Source of the DNA: JBLINH01 sp047639165
Lineage (GTDB): Bacteria > Patescibacteriota > Minisyncoccia > Phycocordibacterales > JAACPR01
Assembly: GCA_047639165.1 (NCBI GenBank)
Contig: JBLINH010000003.1
Coordinates: 1 to 44,858, forward strand
Direction: 5' to 3'
Length of the DNA: 44,858 nucleotides
Part shown: positions 18,199-26,825 of the stretch, in pieces
Layout of the letters: each line of letters starts with the position of its first letter
How positions within the stretch are numbered: position 1 is the first letter of the stretch
The notes under the pieces: model-generated
Told to the model about the DNA's origin: nothing
Seen by the model: the letters and a program-made list of their open reading frames with translations, nothing else
The model's database searches: none
Position numbers and translations under genes: made by a program

Positions 18199-19212
18199 AT
18201 GGCAAAAAAAACAACACCAAAGAAAGAAGCTGGTACATCTACAATAGATGAGACATTAAAAGATATCCAAACAAAGTTTGGTGAAGGAGCAATAATGAAG
18301 CTTGGTGAAAAACCAAAGGTAGATATTAATGCAATCCCAACAGGATCAATCGGGCTTGATCATGCTCTCGGTGTCGGAGGATTACCTCAAGGAAGAATAG
18401 TTGAGATATATGGACCAGAGTCATCTGGTAAGACAACCCTTGCACTTCATGTTGTTTCAGAAGCACAAAAGAAAGGTGGTGTGTGTGCATTCATTGATGC
18501 AGAGCATGCTCTTGATCCTGTTTACGCAAAAAAAATTGGCGTTCAGATTGATGACCTTCTAGTGTCACAACCTGACACTGGTGAACAAGCTCTTGAAATC
18601 ACAGAGAGTTTAGTGAGATCAGGTAAATTAGCTGTAATTGTAATAGACTCTGTTGCAGCACTAACACCTAAAGATGAAATCGAGGGTGATATGGGAGCAC
18701 ACCATGTTGGTAAACAAGCCCGACTAATGTCACAAGCTCTGAGAAAACTAACTGCCCTAGTAGCTAAGAGCAACACAGTTGTTATCTTCATCAACCAAAT
18801 CAGAATGCAGATTGGTGTTATGTTTGGTAACCCAGAGACAACTCCAGGAGGAAAAGCCCTTAAATTCTATACTTCAGTTAGACTAGATATTAGGAGAATC
18901 GCTCAAATCAAAAAGGGTGATGAGGTTATGGGAGGTAGAGTTCGAGTTAAGGTTGTAAAAAACAAAGTAGCAGCTCCTTTCAGACTTACCGAGTTTGATC
19001 TAATGTACAACGAAGGTATATCTCGTGAAGGTGAAATAATCGCCCTAGGAGAAAAGTACGAAATCGTACAGAAAGCTGGAGCCTCATACTCATACGGAGA
19101 TATAAAGCTTGCCAGAGGATATGATGCTACAAGAACTTTCCTTAGAGAAAACAAAAAAATTGCAGACGAAATTCTAAAGAAAATTAAATCTGAAATGAAA
19201 AAAGAGGAATAA
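18199..19212 (+). CDS. recA: RecA recombinase
   Basis: This 337-aa ATPase forms filaments on single-stranded DNA for strand exchange. Walker A is GPESSGKT (residues 72-79), the Walker B strand is VIVIDSVAAL, and the L1/L2 DNA-binding loops are visible around EIEGDMGAHHVGKQARLMSQ and NQIRMQIGVMFGNPETTPGG. Length and the Lys/Glu-rich C-terminus are normal. There is no obvious LexA box upstream and no Shine-Dalgarno; the spacer to the previous gene is 64 nt of AT-rich DNA. Transcription ends at the strong hairpin at 19236-19278. Confidence 0.98.
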   Translation: MAKKTTPKKEAGTSTIDETLKDIQTKFGEGAIMKLGEKPKVDINAIPTGSIGLDHALGVGGLPQGRIVEIYGPESSGKTTLALHVVSEAQKKGGVCAFIDAEHALDPVYAKKIGVQIDDLLVSQPDTGEQALEITESLVRSGKLAVIVIDSVAALTPKDEIEGDMGAHHVGKQARLMSQALRKLTALVAKSNTVVIFINQIRMQIGVMFGNPETTPGGKALKFYTSVRLDIRRIAQIKKGDEVMGGRVRVKVVKNKVAAPFRLTEFDLMYNEGISREGEIIALGEKYEIVQKAGASYSYGDIKLARGYDATRTFLRENKKIADEILKKIKSEMKKEE

Positions 19213-19235
19213 TAAAAAACATCCTCTCACTATTA

Positions 19236-19278
19236 TAAAAAGAGATTCTTCAAGTACTACTTGAAGAATCTCTTTTTA
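19236..19278. terminator. Intrinsic terminator after recA
   Basis: AGAGATTCTTCAAGT (19241-19255) pairs with ACTTGAAGAATCTCT just downstream, followed by TTTTT. An in-frame ATG of efp lies in its T tail, which argues for the later efp start at 19296. Confidence 0.9.
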
Positions 19279-19295
19279 TGTATAGAATAGCAACC

Positions 19296-19880
19296 ATGCT
19301 CAACTACAATGAAATCAAAGAAAGGAGATACATCACTTTAGATAATGAACCATATGAAGTTCTGGAGCACAAAGTTTTCAGAAAACAAAAGAGTAAACCT
19401 GTTAATCAAACAAAGCTCCGAAACCTCATCACTGGTGGTGTCAAAGCACATACCTTTCATTCCAACGATACGGCTCCTGAAGCTGATATTGATAAGAAGA
19501 AAATAACTTTCCTATACAAAAAAGCAAATCGCCAAACAAACAATACAGAATATTTCTTTTGCCATGACAATGATAGGAGTAAAAGATTCTCTCTTTTAAA
19601 CGATATCATCGGAGACCAATCAAAGTTCATGAAAGAAAACCAAATTGTTGATGCCCTACTATTCAATGATGACGTCATTGGAATGAGTCTCCCTCTAAAG
19701 GTAAATCTCAAAGTTACAGATGCACCACCTGCTGTAAAAGGAAACTCTTCAACAGGTGCAACCAAACAAATAACACTAGAAACTGGAACTGTTATAAACG
19801 CTCCCCTGTTTATAAAAGAAGGAGATACCGTCTCAATCAAAACAGAGACTGGTGAGTACACAGAAAGAGTGTCTGGATAG
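19296..19880 (+). CDS. efp: Elongation factor P
   Basis: This 194-aa three-domain beta protein binds between the P and E sites and rescues ribosomes stalled at polyproline. The start at 19296 (MLNYNEIKERRYITLD) matches the family; the ATG at 19278 lies in the recA terminator. Domain I carries the tip loop with K32 (RKQKSK), aligned to the modified Lys34 of E. coli EF-P, in place of the usual PGKG. Then come KLRNLITG, the domain II FYNDN-like region and the C-terminal signature ITLETGTVINAPLFIKEGDTVSI. Which modification, if any, K32 receives is unknown; no epmA or similar gene is in the window. A terminator follows at 19884. Confidence 0.95.
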   Translation: MLNYNEIKERRYITLDNEPYEVLEHKVFRKQKSKPVNQTKLRNLITGGVKAHTFHSNDTAPEADIDKKKITFLYKKANRQTNNTEYFFCHDNDRSKRFSLLNDIIGDQSKFMKENQIVDALLFNDDVIGMSLPLKVNLKVTDAPPAVKGNSSTGATKQITLETGTVINAPLFIKEGDTVSIKTETGEYTERVSG

Positions 19881-19883
19881 CTT

Positions 19884-19908
19884 AAAACCGCCCATTACGG
19901 GCGGTTTT
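19884..19908. terminator. Intrinsic terminator after efp
   Basis: AAAACCGCCC-ATTAC-GGGCGGTTTT forms a compact GC stem with A/T flanks and works in both directions, serving efp and the convergent small gene. Confidence 0.85.
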
Positions 19909-19912
19909 AGTA

Positions 19913-20232
19913 CTAATCTGACCATATTCCAGAAGCTTTCAGTTTATCCATCAAATCCAGCTCCAGCTCGTATAATGCCACAGAAAGATCCTCTCCGTTT
20001 CTTATGTTTTTGATTAAATGCTGTCTGGTCATTCTCCAGTCTGTGAGTATGCTATACACTAGATCGTTGTCCACTTTAAGGAATCTCTTAAGGTGTTTAA
20101 TCTAGAAGCATAATCCTTATCAATGGCATAAAGTGCCAAATCAAGGTCCCGTCTGTCTCTAATGGTATTAATAAGTCCAAAGCGAACGTTATCCCAATCT
20201 TTGTAGAACATGTTTATTAGGTCATTTTTCAT
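19913..20232 (-). pseudogene. Small two-repeat protein gene split by a frameshift
   Basis: ATG at 20232 opens a 57-aa frame (MKNDLINMFYKDWDN...) ending at TAG 20059. From about 20080 another frame, with no ATG, runs to TAG at 19913 (...VDNDLVYSILTDWRMTRQ...). The two pieces are paralogous: NDL....DW..R..LI..IR....L.LALY.......L aligns over about 45 residues. A single one-base shift near 20076 would give one 106-aa protein made of two helical repeats. So this is either a recently broken gene, a sequencing indel, or programmed -1 shifting at CTTAAAG (not a classical slippery site). I do not recognise the family. It lies between two terminators on its own. Confidence 0.6.
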
Positions 20233-20304
20233 ATTTAAAGAACTTAAGGTTCAGAGATATTATATAAAAAGAGGTGTGAAATTACGGTAAAAATATGATA
20301 AATC

Positions 20305-20330
20305 AAAAACCCCTCTTTCGAGGGGTTTTT
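20305..20330. terminator. Intrinsic terminator after rpsR
   Basis: AAAAACCCCTC-TTTC-GAGGGGTTTTT is a symmetric hairpin 12 nt after the rpsR stop that can act on either strand. Confidence 0.88.
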
Positions 20331-20342
20331 GATACTTCACCT

Positions 20343-20540
20343 TTATTTAGATACGAAAGGCATAAGTCCCATGAATCTAGCTCTTTTTATTGCGCTGGCT
20401 AGCTTTCTTTGGTTCTTGGCAGTGATTCCATTTCTCTTTCGAGACATAATCCTTCCGTGAGGATTAGTGAATTCGCTTAAAGAAGCGATATCCTTGTAAT
20501 CAATGTGGTTTATATTATTTTCTTTAAAGTAATCTGACAT
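20343..20540 (-). CDS. rpsR: Small ribosomal subunit protein bS18
   Basis: A 65-aa basic protein of the 30S platform that pairs with bS6. The segments IDYKDIASLSEFTNPHGRIMSRKRNGITAKNQRKLASAIKRARFMGLMPF are diagnostic of bS18. It is slightly shorter than the E. coli protein (75 aa), lacking part of the N-terminal extension. It is last in the rpsF-ssb-rpsR cluster, the usual bacterial order, and ends at a strong terminator. Confidence 0.96.
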   Translation of the reverse strand: MSDYFKENNINHIDYKDIASLSEFTNPHGRIMSRKRNGITAKNQRKLASAIKRARFMGLMPFVSK

Positions 20541-20586
20541 ATAAATTAAGTTCTGAAACTATATACTATTAGCTAATACCGTGCAA

Positions 20587-21051
20587 CTAGAATGGGATAT
20601 CGTCTGGATTGATTTCATCCTCTGGGTATTCAATTGGACTTCCATCGTTTTGAGGTGCTGCGGCAGCAACTGCTGCTTGTGGTGCACCGCTTCCTGCTGG
20701 AGATCCTTGGCTTGATCCTTCACCTGTCTTTTGACCAAACTGTACTCGATCTGCAACAATTTCAGTTCTGTACTTCTTTGTTCCATCTTGAGCGTCCCAA
20801 CTTCTAGTTTGTATTCGACCTTCGATTAATACTGACTGGCCTTTTTTAAGGTATTGAGCTGAAGTATCAGCTTGTCTACCAAACACTACGATATTATGAT
20901 AATCAACACTCTCTTGCTTGTTCCCATCTTTATCCTTGTAAACTCTATTTGTGGCTACTGAAAATGACGTAACACTGATTCCAGAAGGTAAAGCTTTTTT
21001 CTCTGGCTCTTGTGTTAGATTTCCTATTATTATTGCTTTGTTTAAATACAT
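20587..21051 (-). CDS. ssb: Single-stranded DNA-binding protein
   Basis: This 154-aa OB-fold protein coats single-stranded DNA as a tetramer. The core (residues 1-105) has NKAIIIGNLTQEPEKKALPSG, VSFSVATNR-type strands, the VVFGRQADTSAQYLKKGQSVLIEGRIQTRSW segment and YRTEIVADRVQF. A Gly/Ala/Gln linker follows, and the acidic tip reads EINPDDIPF, the conserved peptide that recruits RecO, helicases and nucleases. It lies between rpsF and rpsR. Confidence 0.97.
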   Translation of the reverse strand: MYLNKAIIIGNLTQEPEKKALPSGISVTSFSVATNRVYKDKDGNKQESVDYHNIVVFGRQADTSAQYLKKGQSVLIEGRIQTRSWDAQDGTKKYRTEIVADRVQFGQKTGEGSSQGSPAGSGAPQAAVAAAAPQNDGSPIEYPEDEINPDDIPF

Positions 21052-21109
21052 AATGTTATGTTCTCAAATAGTTTTTAGTAAGTCAATCAACAACTTTAGA
21101 AAGAATTTA

Positions 21110-21655
21110 TTATTCTTTCACTAAATCTTCAATAGCTTGGTCTACCTCCTTTTCGTTCACCTTATTCTCTTCAACAACAGGTGCAACTACTTCTTCTTTC
21201 TTTTCTACTTTAGGCTCTTCTTTTCTCCCTCTTCTGTTATCTCTAGGCTCCTCTTTTTCATTATTACTCTTAATCGCATTGGCAACATCTTCAGAAGAAA
21301 TGTCTCCTTCTTCAGTTGCATTAATTAGAAGATATCTAAGCATAGACGGAAGTAGATCTAATTCCTCTTTCATCTTTACTAGTGATTCAGCTTCAGCTTT
21401 AAATTTAACCCAACCGAAATAGGCTGTGTCATGTTTTTGCTTCTTTGACTCAACATTCTTAGATATTGTGTAAGCAAGGTCAATCAGAGTTGGGTTACTC
21501 TCACTAACGATTTCCTTACCGTTTTTAGTAATAATCTCTTTTAGGTTAATAAATTCTTTATCAAGCTCCGCCTCTGGCAGACTTGAAACGAGATTAAAAC
21601 CAAGTTCATAGAACTTGATCACTTCGTCATGGTTTTGAATTTCTGTTTCTGACAT
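21110..21655 (-). CDS. rpsF: Small ribosomal subunit protein bS6 with long acidic tail
   Basis: I start at 21655 (MSETEIQ...), giving 181 aa; the upstream in-frame ATG at 21691 overlaps the region just after tatD. Residues about 14-112 fit bS6: YELGFNLVSSLPEAELDKEF, the ESNPTLIDLAYTI strand, YFGWVKFKAE and LRYLLI. Similarity is weak, so the assignment leans on order (rpsF-ssb-rpsR). Residues about 125-181 are a low-complexity Lys/Glu/Arg tail, much longer than in E. coli but of a kind seen in other CPR ribosomal proteins. It sits 39 nt after tatD on the same strand. Confidence 0.88.
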   Translation of the reverse strand: MSETEIQNHDEVIKFYELGFNLVSSLPEAELDKEFINLKEIITKNGKEIVSESNPTLIDLAYTISKNVESKKQKHDTAYFGWVKFKAEAESLVKMKEELDLLPSMLRYLLINATEEGDISSEDVANAIKSNNEKEEPRDNRRGRKEEPKVEKKEEVVAPVVEENKVNEKEVDQAIEDLVKE

Positions 21656-21694
21656 GGAGTTGAGATTAACACATATATGAGTTTTGGGCAATAA

Positions 21695-22453
21695 CTATAC
21701 TCCAAAAAACTCTTTAGCATTCCCCATCACCTTCTCTCTAACCTCCCTCAGATCCATCCCCTTTATCTCGGCAATCTTCTTCACAACTTCAGAAACATAT
21801 ACAGGCTCATTCCTTTTCCCTCTGTGAGGAACTGGAGTAACAAACGGAGAATCTGTTTCTGACATGATTTTGTCCATAGGCATCATTCTCACCAACTCCT
21901 CATATTCTTTCGCAAAAGTGATGACACCGGTAAATGATGCATAGAAACCTAAGTCTATAATCTCCTGTAACTGTTCTTTTGTGGCAGCACAAAAATGAAA
22001 GTTCACTCGGAGTTTATCACCAAACTTTTCTTTGTACTCTCTAAGTATTTCTAAAACTTCAGGATATGCTTCCCTACAATGAATCATTAAAGGTTTGTCA
22101 TATTTCTTCGCAAGCTCAATTTGTTTTCTAAACACATCAATTTGTCTTTCTTTTCCGTCCTCCCCACGAAAGAAGTCTAATCCACATTCCCCCACTCCAA
22201 CAACCTTTGGTTCTTTGATCAAATCTTCAAAAAACTCCGTATCAAATTCTTCTTCATATGTTGGATGGAGTCCGATAACAGCAAACATGTTGTCATTTTC
22301 TTTTGCAAGATCAACAACTTCTTTTGAAGTTTTCTTATCTGTTCCAACGTTGATAACAGTTGTATCTGTTTCTTTAGTTCGCGCGATAACATCCGCACGA
22401 TCTTCGTCGTACTTATCAAAATTTAAATGCGCATGTATATCTATATATTTCAT
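21695..22453 (-). CDS. tatD: TatD-family metal-dependent deoxyribonuclease
   Basis: This 252-aa TIM-barrel hydrolase is a 3'-5' exonuclease in studied members. Metal ligands are in the expected places: HAHLNF (His7 and His9), GECGLDF (Glu near 92), MIHCREA (His near 128), VNFHFC (His near 153) and SETDSPF (Asp near 203). Length is standard. Its ATG overlaps the metG stop by one base (TAATG), so the two are translationally coupled, an order found in many bacteria. Confidence 0.94.
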   Translation of the reverse strand: MKYIDIHAHLNFDKYDEDRADVIARTKETDTTVINVGTDKKTSKEVVDLAKENDNMFAVIGLHPTYEEEFDTEFFEDLIKEPKVVGVGECGLDFFRGEDGKERQIDVFRKQIELAKKYDKPLMIHCREAYPEVLEILREYKEKFGDKLRVNFHFCAATKEQLQEIIDLGFYASFTGVITFAKEYEELVRMMPMDKIMSETDSPFVTPVPHRGKRNEPVYVSEVVKKIAEIKGMDLREVREKVMGNAKEFFGV

Positions 22454-23883
22454 TAGTCTTTCCTAAAAAATAGTGGAACCTCCGGTTTCTTGTTTTCTTT
22501 AATCCCCGCCCTAATCTTCAAACTTGTCTCCGGAAGGATTGGTTCAAGTAACAAAGCCACTTCGTACAATCCTTGTACAAGCCCCTTAATGATCTCCTTT
22601 CCTTTCTCCTCATCCTCCTTAATAACCTTAAAAGGTTCCTCATCCTGAATCTTTTGATCAAGATCCCCAATCTTCTTCCATACGAAATCTCCCACTTTTT
22701 GTAGGTTAAACTCATCAAATGCTTTTGTATATTCGGAAGGAAATGGAACGTCCTTCACCTCAACACCATCAAGATTATCCTCTGACATCTTTAAAATTCG
22801 ATTGGTTAAGTTACCTATTCCATTTGCAAGATTTGCATTGTAGGCTTCTTTGAAACGTGATGTGGTAAAACCACTATCCTCGTACGGATGTATTTCTCGG
22901 ATAAGATAATATCTCATAGCATCAGTTCCATACTCATTAACAATATCAACAGGATTGATAACATTCCCGATACTCTTAGACATCTTTACTCCATCACTTG
23001 TAACAAAGCCATTCACAATTACAGTGTTTGTAGTTGGTAACCCAACAGAAAGCAACATAGCTTGCCACCTTGAAGCTTGGTGGATGACATTATCCTTTCC
23101 ACAGTATTGAACCGGTGTTCCACCTACCCAATACTTCTCGAAATCCCCCTCTGGCCACCCCAGTGTAGAGATATAGTTTACAAGGGCATCAAACCAAACA
23201 TACATAACGTGTTCATCATCTCCCGGAACAGATACTCCCCAAGGCATTTTATCTTTCAATCTTGAAATACTAAAATCTTCTAATCCTTGTTCGATTAGAC
23301 TTGTGAGTTCATTTAATCTAAATTCTGGTACAACTTTTATCTCATCACTTTCATATCTAGAAAGTAATTCTTTTCCAAACTCTGAATATTTAAAGAAATA
23401 ATTTTCTTCTTCAACCTCTTCTGGTTTTGTACCTGGATGATGAGGACAATATTCATCAACAAGGTCTTTGTCTGTGATAAACATTTCACATCCTTTGCAG
23501 TATAGTCCTTTGTATTTCTTCTTATAAATATATCCATTTTTGTCACACAACTTCCAAAACTCCTGTGCTGCTTTCTTATGATCTTCATCTGTAGTTCTGA
23601 TGAACTTGTCGTATGAAAGATTAAGAGTTTCTTTCAACGACTTGAAATGTTCTGCATTTCCATCAACAAAGGCTTGAGTATCTATTCCCTCTTCCTCTGC
23701 TCTTTGATGAATCTTCACACCGTGCTCGTCTGTACCTGTATTAAAAAACACATCAAAGTTTTGAAGTCTTTTGTATCTTGCTACTGTATCTGCACGCACT
23801 ACTTCAAGAGCAAAACCAATATGTGGTTTTGAATTAACATACGGAAGTGTTGTTGTTATATAGAAAGGTTTTTTACTAGTCAT
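22453..23883 (-). CDS. metG: Methionine-tRNA ligase
   Basis: This 476-aa class I synthetase charges tRNA-Met. The catalytic HIGH-type motif is PYVNSKPHIGFALE (residues about 14-27) and the KMSKS motif is present (KMSKSIGN). The connective peptide contains a zinc knuckle with CKGC ... YCPHH, so one of four ligands may be His rather than Cys. Other family signatures are YVWFDALVNYISTLGWP and VHGFVTSDG-like IVNGFVTSDG. There is no C-terminal dimerisation (tRNA-binding) domain, which makes it short, as in many small-genome bacteria. It overlaps tatD by one base. Confidence 0.96.
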   Translation of the reverse strand: MTSKKPFYITTTLPYVNSKPHIGFALEVVRADTVARYKRLQNFDVFFNTGTDEHGVKIHQRAEEEGIDTQAFVDGNAEHFKSLKETLNLSYDKFIRTTDEDHKKAAQEFWKLCDKNGYIYKKKYKGLYCKGCEMFITDKDLVDEYCPHHPGTKPEEVEEENYFFKYSEFGKELLSRYESDEIKVVPEFRLNELTSLIEQGLEDFSISRLKDKMPWGVSVPGDDEHVMYVWFDALVNYISTLGWPEGDFEKYWVGGTPVQYCGKDNVIHQASRWQAMLLSVGLPTTNTVIVNGFVTSDGVKMSKSIGNVINPVDIVNEYGTDAMRYYLIREIHPYEDSGFTTSRFKEAYNANLANGIGNLTNRILKMSEDNLDGVEVKDVPFPSEYTKAFDEFNLQKVGDFVWKKIGDLDQKIQDEEPFKVIKEDEEKGKEIIKGLVQGLYEVALLLEPILPETSLKIRAGIKENKKPEVPLFFRKD

Positions 23884-23904
23884 AGTATGACGAGTGTATA
23901 AAAG

Positions 23905-24990
23905 TTAGCGTTTCTTAGCAAGTTTCTTTTCTTCTTCAAGTTTACTCCTCTCAATATCTCCAAGAAATTCCATAAAGGCAGCTGCTATTGGAACTGCAAT
24001 GATAATACCTAGGAACCCGGCAATTTTGGCACCTATGATAAGGGCGAGGATAGCGACAAGAGCTGGAATACCAACAATCTTCTTTACTACTAAAGGGTGA
24101 ATCAACTGACTCTCAAACTGTTGAATGATTAGATATAGACCTGTTGTTAGAAGTCCCAGAGAAGCTCCTCCTTCAACTAAGGCAAACCCAACAGCAGGGA
24201 CTGCTGCAAGAATAGGACCAAAGACCGGTATAAGTTCCATTATCGCTGCGATAACAGCAAGAAACAAAGCATTATCTACCCCAATGATAGAGAGACCGAG
24301 ATATGTAAGTGCACCAACAATTGCTGCGAGTAGGACCTGTCCTTGCATCCAAAGACCAATCTTTTTCTGTGATCGTGCCCAAAGGTCAAGTACATACGCT
24401 TCATTCTTTAAGGGTGTGATAATTCTAAGGAAATTAGCAACTCCATTTTCTTGTACAGCAAGATAGAAGGAAATAACTATAATCAATACGAAACTTAAAA
24501 TACCTCCCAAGAAACTACTTGCTGTACTAATAAATCCTAACGTCGCACCAGATATAGTATTTGTTATCTGTGATACCAAATCACTAGTCAAAAATGATGA
24601 TGATAATGACTCAGCAATTCCTCCAACACCTGGGAGACCAAGTGCTTCATCCCCTGACAGAGATTCAAAGTATGTAGGCAGAGTAACCACCAAACTTCTG
24701 ATATCATCAACAAGTGGTGGTAGGAATATCGCAAACATTCCAATCAAGACCACCAAGACTGAAACATAAATAGCCACAACAGATAGTACTCTGTTTATCT
24801 TATACCTCCCTAGTAGTCTAGTAATAGGCTCAATTGCTGAAGCAATTATGATTGCAGTTACGATTACTAAAACTAGGTCTCTTATTATATACAGAACATA
24901 AAGTGACAAAAGTATCACTATTGTTTTTATAATAGTACTTGGTGTAATAGAGACCAGTATTGCGTTGTCAGTTTTTCTTGTCATTACCAT
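23905..24990 (-). CDS. AI-2E family (TqsA/PerM-like) transporter
   Basis: This 361-aa polytopic membrane protein has about eight hydrophobic segments: two pairs at the N-terminus, a large extracellular region (about 85-150), and a C-terminal group with the family pattern LAAIVGALTYLGLSIIGVDNALFLAVIAAIMELIPVFGPILAAVPA and HPLVVKKIVGIPALVAILALIIGAKIAGFLGIIIAVPIAA. The named substrate (autoinducer-2) is known for only a few members; some are Na+/H+ antiporters, so the substrate here is unknown. The first ATG is 24990, with 24984 also possible. It ends 21 nt before metG. Confidence 0.92.
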   Translation of the reverse strand: MVMTRKTDNAILVSITPSTIIKTIVILLSLYVLYIIRDLVLVIVTAIIIASAIEPITRLLGRYKINRVLSVVAIYVSVLVVLIGMFAIFLPPLVDDIRSLVVTLPTYFESLSGDEALGLPGVGGIAESLSSSFLTSDLVSQITNTISGATLGFISTASSFLGGILSFVLIIVISFYLAVQENGVANFLRIITPLKNEAYVLDLWARSQKKIGLWMQGQVLLAAIVGALTYLGLSIIGVDNALFLAVIAAIMELIPVFGPILAAVPAVGFALVEGGASLGLLTTGLYLIIQQFESQLIHPLVVKKIVGIPALVAILALIIGAKIAGFLGIIIAVPIAAAFMEFLGDIERSKLEEEKKLAKKR

Positions 24991-25031
24991 AATTTTACCA
25001 CCTAAAACTTTTATTACAATTTTTAATAACT

Positions 25032-25070
25032 AAAAACCCCAAACAACTAAGTTTAGTTGTTTGGGGTTTT
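25032..25070. terminator. Intrinsic terminator
   Basis: AAAACCCCAAACAACTA and its reverse complement form a 17-bp stem with a 3-nt loop, ending in TTTT on both strands. It separates the 55-aa ORF from the AI-2E transporter. Confidence 0.9.
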
Positions 25071-25085
25071 ATATTAAAAAGAGCT

Positions 25086-25253
25086 CTAAAGGATATCTAA
25101 ATACCCTAACCCTCTACCGATTCCAACCACCAGTAAACCTAATCCTATTTTTATAAAGATTACTTTAAGATGTTTTTTGGATTTTACATCCAAAAGATCC
25201 ATAAATGAAAAAAATATAGAGAGAGCTCCAATAAACATTATTATTCCTGACAT
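25086..25253 (-). CDS. Small membrane protein, 55 aa
   Basis: ATG at 25253 to TAG at 25086 encodes MSGIIMFIGALSIFFSFMD, then a short charged stretch (DVKSKKHLK), then VIFIKIGLGLLVVGIGRGLG. This is two transmembrane helices joined by a basic cytoplasmic turn. It fills the space between the M16 protease and the terminator at 25032, and no competing frame is evident. I do not recognise it; DUF-type two-helix proteins of this size are common in small genomes. Confidence 0.6.
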   Translation of the reverse strand: MSGIIMFIGALSIFFSFMDLLDVKSKKHLKVIFIKIGLGLLVVGIGRGLGYLDIL

Positions 25254-25305
25254 TTTTGTACTTTTCCTTTCTTGTTAAGTTTCAAGGAACTCTAATGCAC
25301 AAAAA

Positions 25306-26571
25306 CTATATAGTCAACAACTTCTTAAACTTACCTTCATCCTTAAAAGGTCCAACAATTGCAAGATTTAGATTGTCTTCTTTTGCGATTTGATTGAAAA
25401 CCCTTTGAATATCTTTTGCAGTAACTGCTTTTAGGTTCTTGTACTTCTCTTGTGGACTTACTATATCTTGATGATGAAGTTCTTGAAATCCAAAGAAATC
25501 AGCATACTGGTCTGAAGTTTCAAGTGATGTGGCGATAGAACCAAGTATCAGCTCCTTAGCTTTCTTTAATTCTTTCTCATCTACAAGTTCATCTTTTAGT
25601 TTTTTAAACTCATCCATGATAACAGAAACTGCCTCCTCTGCTCTCTTATTTCCTACTCCAGCATTAACAACAAAAAGTCCTGCGTCTGTGACAGTATCAC
25701 TGTATGCTTTTGTGTAGTAACACATACCAAGTTCATCTCTCATCTTAGTAAACAGTCTTGAACTAAAACCTTGTCCAAGTACAGTAGCAGCAACTTTAAG
25801 AGCAAAATTTCTCTTATCTCCCATCTTAAATCCTCTGAATCCAATGGCGATATGAGCTTGATCAGTTTTCTTATACTTTACTTTAGTTTGCGCTCCTTTC
25901 TGACTTTCTTTGATCTTCTTTTTCTTAATTACCTTTCCATCATTCACATTAATGAAAGCTTCCTTAACTTGTTTCAAAATTTTCTTTTCATCAAAGTTTC
26001 CAGCTACAACAAAAGTTGTTTTGTCCGCAACATAATGTTCTTTATGATACTTAACAAAATCTTCTTGTTGGAATTTTTTAATGTTCTCTTTTGAACCTAA
26101 GATAGTTCTACCAGCTGGTTGGTCTCCGTACAGAAGTTCTCCAAGAACTTCCCAAACTCCTCTTTGAGGAAGATCTTCGTACATGTTTATCTCTTCGATA
26201 ATAACCCCTCTTTCAATATCAATATCTTTTTTAGGAAATGTTGGGTTTATATATATGTCAGAAACAATATCTATAACCTTAGGTAGTTTCTTGTAGTGAA
26301 CCTTCGCGTAGTAACCAGTATACTCTTCACCAGTGAAAGCATTACTTGAGGCTCCCATACCATCAAGTTCTAACTTAATATCATCCCCTGTTCGACCGGA
26401 TGTTCCCTTGAAGCACATGTGTTCAAGAAAATGAGAAAGGCCATTTACATTCTTATCCTCATAATGTGATCCGGTTTCAACCAAAACCATTCCGATAGCT
26501 GTTTGAGTATCTTTCATTGGGATAAAAATAACTCTTAAACCACTTGGTAGTATATGTTTCTTATATTTCAT
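25306..26571 (-). CDS. M16-family zinc metallopeptidase
   Basis: I start at 26571 (MKYKKHILPSGLRV...), giving 421 aa; the in-frame ATG at 26607 lies in a terminator stem. The inverted zinc motif HXXEH is H47-F-L-E50-H51 (GLSHFLEHMCFKGT), with the distal Glu expected in the RGVIIEEINMYED segment. Two homologous halves are seen, the second carrying the substrate-binding R-Y-like elements near GFSSRLFTKMRDELGMCYY, as in processing peptidase-like members (about 420 aa). It lacks a signal peptide, so it is probably cytoplasmic and degrades small peptides or leader sequences. Confidence 0.93.
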   Translation of the reverse strand: MKYKKHILPSGLRVIFIPMKDTQTAIGMVLVETGSHYEDKNVNGLSHFLEHMCFKGTSGRTGDDIKLELDGMGASSNAFTGEEYTGYYAKVHYKKLPKVIDIVSDIYINPTFPKKDIDIERGVIIEEINMYEDLPQRGVWEVLGELLYGDQPAGRTILGSKENIKKFQQEDFVKYHKEHYVADKTTFVVAGNFDEKKILKQVKEAFINVNDGKVIKKKKIKESQKGAQTKVKYKKTDQAHIAIGFRGFKMGDKRNFALKVAATVLGQGFSSRLFTKMRDELGMCYYTKAYSDTVTDAGLFVVNAGVGNKRAEEAVSVIMDEFKKLKDELVDEKELKKAKELILGSIATSLETSDQYADFFGFQELHHQDIVSPQEKYKNLKAVTAKDIQRVFNQIAKEDNLNLAIVGPFKDEGKFKKLLTI

Positions 26572-26593
26572 GATCGTCAGTTTAACAGAAAGC

Positions 26594-26622
26594 AAAAGAG
26601 CGGGCAAATTTGCCCGCTCTTT
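26594..26622. terminator. Intrinsic terminator
   Basis: GAGCGGGCAAA/TTTGCCCGCTC forms a near-perfect GC-rich stem with A/T flanks, between the M16 gene and the glyS region. Confidence 0.85.
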
Positions 26623-26663
26623 AAGGTTTATTTTTTCTCTAGAGCATCTACATAAAACACAAA

Positions 26664-26777
26664 TTAATTCGTATCACCAAACGTATTTTCTGTTTTTGTA
26701 GGAACTCTGAACGGTTCTCTAATTGGGGTTTCATGAACCCAACTGATGTCATGTGGATCTATTTCGTCGTTAAACAT
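26664..26777 (-). CDS. Possible small ORF in frame behind the glyS stop
   Basis: After the glyS TAA (26828-26826) the same frame stays open for 53 more codons to TAA at 26666-26664. Candidate starts are GTG 26801 and ATG 26777; the ATG gives MFNDEIDPHDISWVHETPIREPFRVP..., 37 aa. The composition looks protein-like (Trp, Tyr, Pro, balanced charge). It could be a separate small gene or the remains of a C-terminal GlyRS extension. The 200-nt gap otherwise holds nothing. Confidence 0.35.
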   Translation of the reverse strand: MFNDEIDPHDISWVHETPIREPFRVPTKTENTFGDTN

Positions 26778-26825
26778 AGCTTCAAAATATTCATACCACA
26801 CTTTTGTTTTTAGATAGAGGTATTT

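Noticed and set aside
20059..20061. Classical -1 programmed frameshift site in the split repeat gene
   Set aside because: The CTTAAAG at the junction does not match an X-XXY-YYZ heptamer and no downstream pseudoknot is clear.
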